Both the position numbers and the translations under genes were made by a program. A stretch of DNA of 8,945 nucleotides from assembly GCA_022561415.1 (NCBI GenBank), contig JADFRH010000079.1, positions 1 through 8,945 of the forward strand, in the 5' to 3' direction. The notes under the pieces are model-generated. The model did no database searches, was not told the origin of the DNA, and saw only the letters and a program-made list of their open reading frames with translations. Positions 7,252-8,945 of the stretch are shown one piece after another (positions within the stretch are counted from its first letter, which is position 1; each line of letters begins with the position of its first letter). The DNA comes from Planctomycetota bacterium. Lineage in GTDB: Bacteria > Planctomycetota > Phycisphaerae > UBA1845.

Positions 7252-7740
7252 TCATTGTGGCGCCTCATAGATCGCTCCATATCCCAGAGCGGTCAGAATC
7301 TCATCCTCAATCTCATGCATGCTCGCGGCCCGTTCGGCATCTGCATCGTCGTGACCGAGCAGGTGCAAGGTTCCGTGAACCGCATACAGCGCCAGCTCGG
7401 CGTGTACGTCGTGACCGCGCCGATCCGCCTCGCGCCGAGCGGTTTCCACCGACACCACAATGTCCCCGTCGACCAAGACCTGCGACGGACTGCCGGCGGG
7501 CTGTGGCGTCTCACCTCTCAAATCGAACGCCAGAACGTCGGTCGGCTCATCATGGTCCAGATGCCGCTCATTGAGTTGTCGGATGGCGGCGTCGTCGACA
7601 ACCGCGACGCTGACACGGGCGGTGCGCGGGCGGTAGCGGGCGAGCGTGGCCTCTACGGCGCCGGCCACACAGGCTTCAGTCTCGGCCGGGCTTGGCGCTT
7701 CCAGGGAAACAGATATGTCGTACGCCGGATCGTCGTCCAT
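7252..7740 (-). CDS. ybeY: Endoribonuclease YbeY (16S rRNA maturation)
   Basis: YbeY is a single-domain metal-dependent RNase required for 16S rRNA 3'-end maturation and ribosome quality control in the cytoplasm. The protein has 162 residues from the ATG at 7740; a TTG one codon earlier is a weaker option. The fold signature TDVLAF is at 67-72, the strand DGDIVVS is at 91-97, and the metal motif HGTLHLLGHDD is at 122-132. His122 and His126 are normal ligands, but the third ligand of the standard H-x3-H-x5-H motif is Asp132. The LN-x-x-Y-R motif reads LNERHL, so the conserved Arg (Arg59 in E. coli) is Leu. Asp at the third ligand occurs in some other YbeY proteins from recall, so activity is likely but altered metal binding is possible. 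It lies 24 bases after the 7TM-HD gene, a common bacterial neighbour, and lacks a clear Shine-Dalgarno, suggesting translational coupling. Confidence 0.94.
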   Translation of the reverse strand: MDDDPAYDISVSLEAPSPAETEACVAGAVEATLARYRPRTARVSVAVVDDAAIRQLNERHLDHDEPTDVLAFDLRGETPQPAGSPSQVLVDGDIVVSVETARREADRRGHDVHAELALYAVHGTLHLLGHDDADAERAASMHEIEDEILTALGYGAIYEAPQ

Positions 7741-7764
7741 CAACTCATCGTTTCGAATCGCCGG

Positions 7765-8945
7765 TTACCCGGCGCGGGCGCTCGTGCGGTCGGGCGATTT
7801 CGATTCCTTCCTCACCCGCTCGGTCAACTCCTCTGTGTCCGCTTTGCGTGATTTCGGGTAGGCAACCCGACCATGGTAGATGCCGCTGAGCGTCTTGGTC
7901 AAAGACTCGCTGACGCGCCGAATCTCTTTGAGGGTGATGTCACAATCGTCGAACTGACCGTCTCCCAAGCGATCGGAGACGATGGCGTCGACCATGGCTT
8001 CGATTCGATTGGGGGTGCGCTCGGGCAGTGCCCGCACGGCGCCCTCGACGCTGTCGCAGAGCATCAAGACCGCCGACTCGCGGGTACGCGGCTTGGGACC
8101 GCCGTAACGATACTCCGATTCGCGCACCTCCCGGTCATGCTTTCCGCTGGCCACCGACGGCTGTTTCTCACTGGCGACGTGGTGAAAATAGCGCACTACG
8201 GTCGTGCCGTGATGCTCCTCGATGAATTGATGCAGCACGCGCGGCACGCGGTATTCCTTGGCCATCTCGATTCCGTCCTTGACATGCCCGACGATAATGA
8301 GAAGGCTCATCGTGGGCGCGAGATTGTCATGGCGGCTGGGCTTTCCCTCTTGGTTCTCGGCGAAATAGTCGGCCTTGGGAATCTTGCCGATGTCGTGATA
8401 GAGCGCGCCGACCTGCGCCAGCAGACCGTTGGCCCCGATCGCTTCACACCCGGCCTCCGCCAACGTGCCCAAAGCCAAGCTGTGATTGTAGGTGCCGGGC
8501 GCCTCACGGGCGAGCCGTTGAAGCAGGGGCCGGGTCGGATCACGCCATTCCAGCAGCGTGAGCGACGTCGCCACACGAAAGAGCCGCTCGATCAGCGGCA
8601 GCACGCCGGACACGACGAACGACGCCAACATCGCGCTGAGCCCGGCGTACAATCCGTGAGTCACCACGAACGGCACGGAATGCCCTTCCGCAAAGCCGCC
8701 GGCCATCGAAGCGGCCACAACCGCGGCGGAGGTAATCAGCCCCGACGAAATCAATTTCGTGCGCGACCGAATCTCGTCGAGAAGGACGACGACGACGACC
8801 ACGCCCACGAACAGCGTGACCAGAAAAACGAGACTCGCATCGGTAACCGCGCCGACCAGAACCGCAATGACACACGACGCGCCGATCGCCAGCCGCTGCG
8901 GATAGGTGATCGCCAGGATGCTTCCGGCAATCAGCGCGGGGGCCA
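7765..8945 (-). CDS. 7TM-HD phosphohydrolase, PgpH/YqfF class (likely c-di-AMP phosphodiesterase), 5' end outside window
   Basis: Only the C-terminal 392 residues are visible, and the frame is open to the right edge. Hydrophobic helices cover about residues 1-120 of the visible part, matching the last membrane helices of the 7TM-7TMR-HD family. A cytoplasmic HD domain then follows. The metal-binding residues are His154 (YNHS), His183-Asp184 (YHDIGK), His220 (VGHVKDG), His244-His245 (EEHHG) and Asp297 (LCDSVEG), a complete set for a di-iron/manganese HD phosphodiesterase. Characterised relatives (PgpH in Listeria) hydrolyse the second messenger c-di-AMP; the specificity here is inferred. A segment at about 256-286 between the last two metal ligands is rich in charged residues. 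The protein ends in a basic tail that stops 24 bases before ybeY. The order 7TM-HD then ybeY is widely conserved. The true start and the extracellular 7TMR-HDED domain are off-window. Confidence 0.92.
   Translation of the reverse strand, partial: APALIAGSILAITYPQRLAIGASCVIAVLVGAVTDASLVFLVTLFVGVVVVVVLLDEIRSRTKLISSGLITSAAVVAASMAGGFAEGHSVPFVVTHGLYAGLSAMLASFVVSGVLPLIERLFRVATSLTLLEWRDPTRPLLQRLAREAPGTYNHSLALGTLAEAGCEAIGANGLLAQVGALYHDIGKIPKADYFAENQEGKPSRHDNLAPTMSLLIIVGHVKDGIEMAKEYRVPRVLHQFIEEHHGTTVVRYFHHVASEKQPSVASGKHDREVRESEYRYGGPKPRTRESAVLMLCDSVEGAVRALPERTPNRIEAMVDAIVSDRLGDGQFDDCDITLKEIRRVSESLTKTLSGIYHGRVAYPKSRKADTEELTERVRKESKSPDRTSARAG

Noticed and set aside
5904..7574. Long plus-strand open frame (556 codons) antisense to the CNNM-like gene and ybeY
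   Set aside because: The translation is His/Arg-rich and low in structure, runs over two well-supported minus-strand genes and their spacer, and shows no domain.
8785..8799. GAC trinucleotide run (five units) as a phase-variable repeat
   Set aside because: Units are multiples of three, so slippage keeps the frame; it simply encodes a valine-rich stretch of a membrane helix.

Overview
The window is a GC-rich bacterial chromosome segment in which every supportable gene lies on the minus strand, so it is transcribed from right to left. Gene content and protein style suggest Planctomycetota or a close relative: two consecutive groES-groEL pairs, a 7TM-HD / ybeY / CBS-domain 'hemolysin' cluster, and Shine-Dalgarno sequences on only some genes. 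This assignment rests on recognition, not on a database search. The window is cut inside the first gene (7TM-HD, right edge) and inside the last gene (second groEL, left edge).

Right half, 8945 to 3867 (membrane and RNA housekeeping): a 5'-truncated 7TM-HD phosphohydrolase of the PgpH/YqfF class (likely c-di-AMP phosphodiesterase); 24 bases later ybeY (16S rRNA-maturation endoribonuclease); then, after a 166-base gap with a strong hairpin, a CNNM/CorC-type protein (DUF21, CBS pair, CorC_HlyC domain); then a CPA2-type cation:proton antiporter homologue ending in a CBS pair. The close spacing and shared strand suggest co-transcription in at least two blocks. Several signature residues are unusual. 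The antiporter has Asn-Asn where the DD/ND/QD ion-site motif is expected. The CNNM membrane domain has lost its usual polar and acidic signature. YbeY has Asp as its third metal ligand and Leu at the conserved Arg position.

Centre, 3866 to 3531: about 336 bases without a gene, serving as the upstream/leader region of the chaperonin cluster. It contains several GC-rich palindromes and short direct repeats but no CIRCE operator and no convincing promoter.

Left half, 3530 to 1: groES1-groEL1-groES2-groEL2 in one orientation, each gene preceded by a clear Shine-Dalgarno sequence. The two GroELs are about 61% identical over the shared 337 residues (hand count), so they are old paralogues and probably specialised. 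The groES1-groEL1 gap contains a period-7 repeat array (consensus TNNCGAA) with inverted copies that can fold into a long hairpin; this is the most unusual non-coding structure in the window. No plus-strand gene, RNA gene, CRISPR array or insertion sequence was seen.
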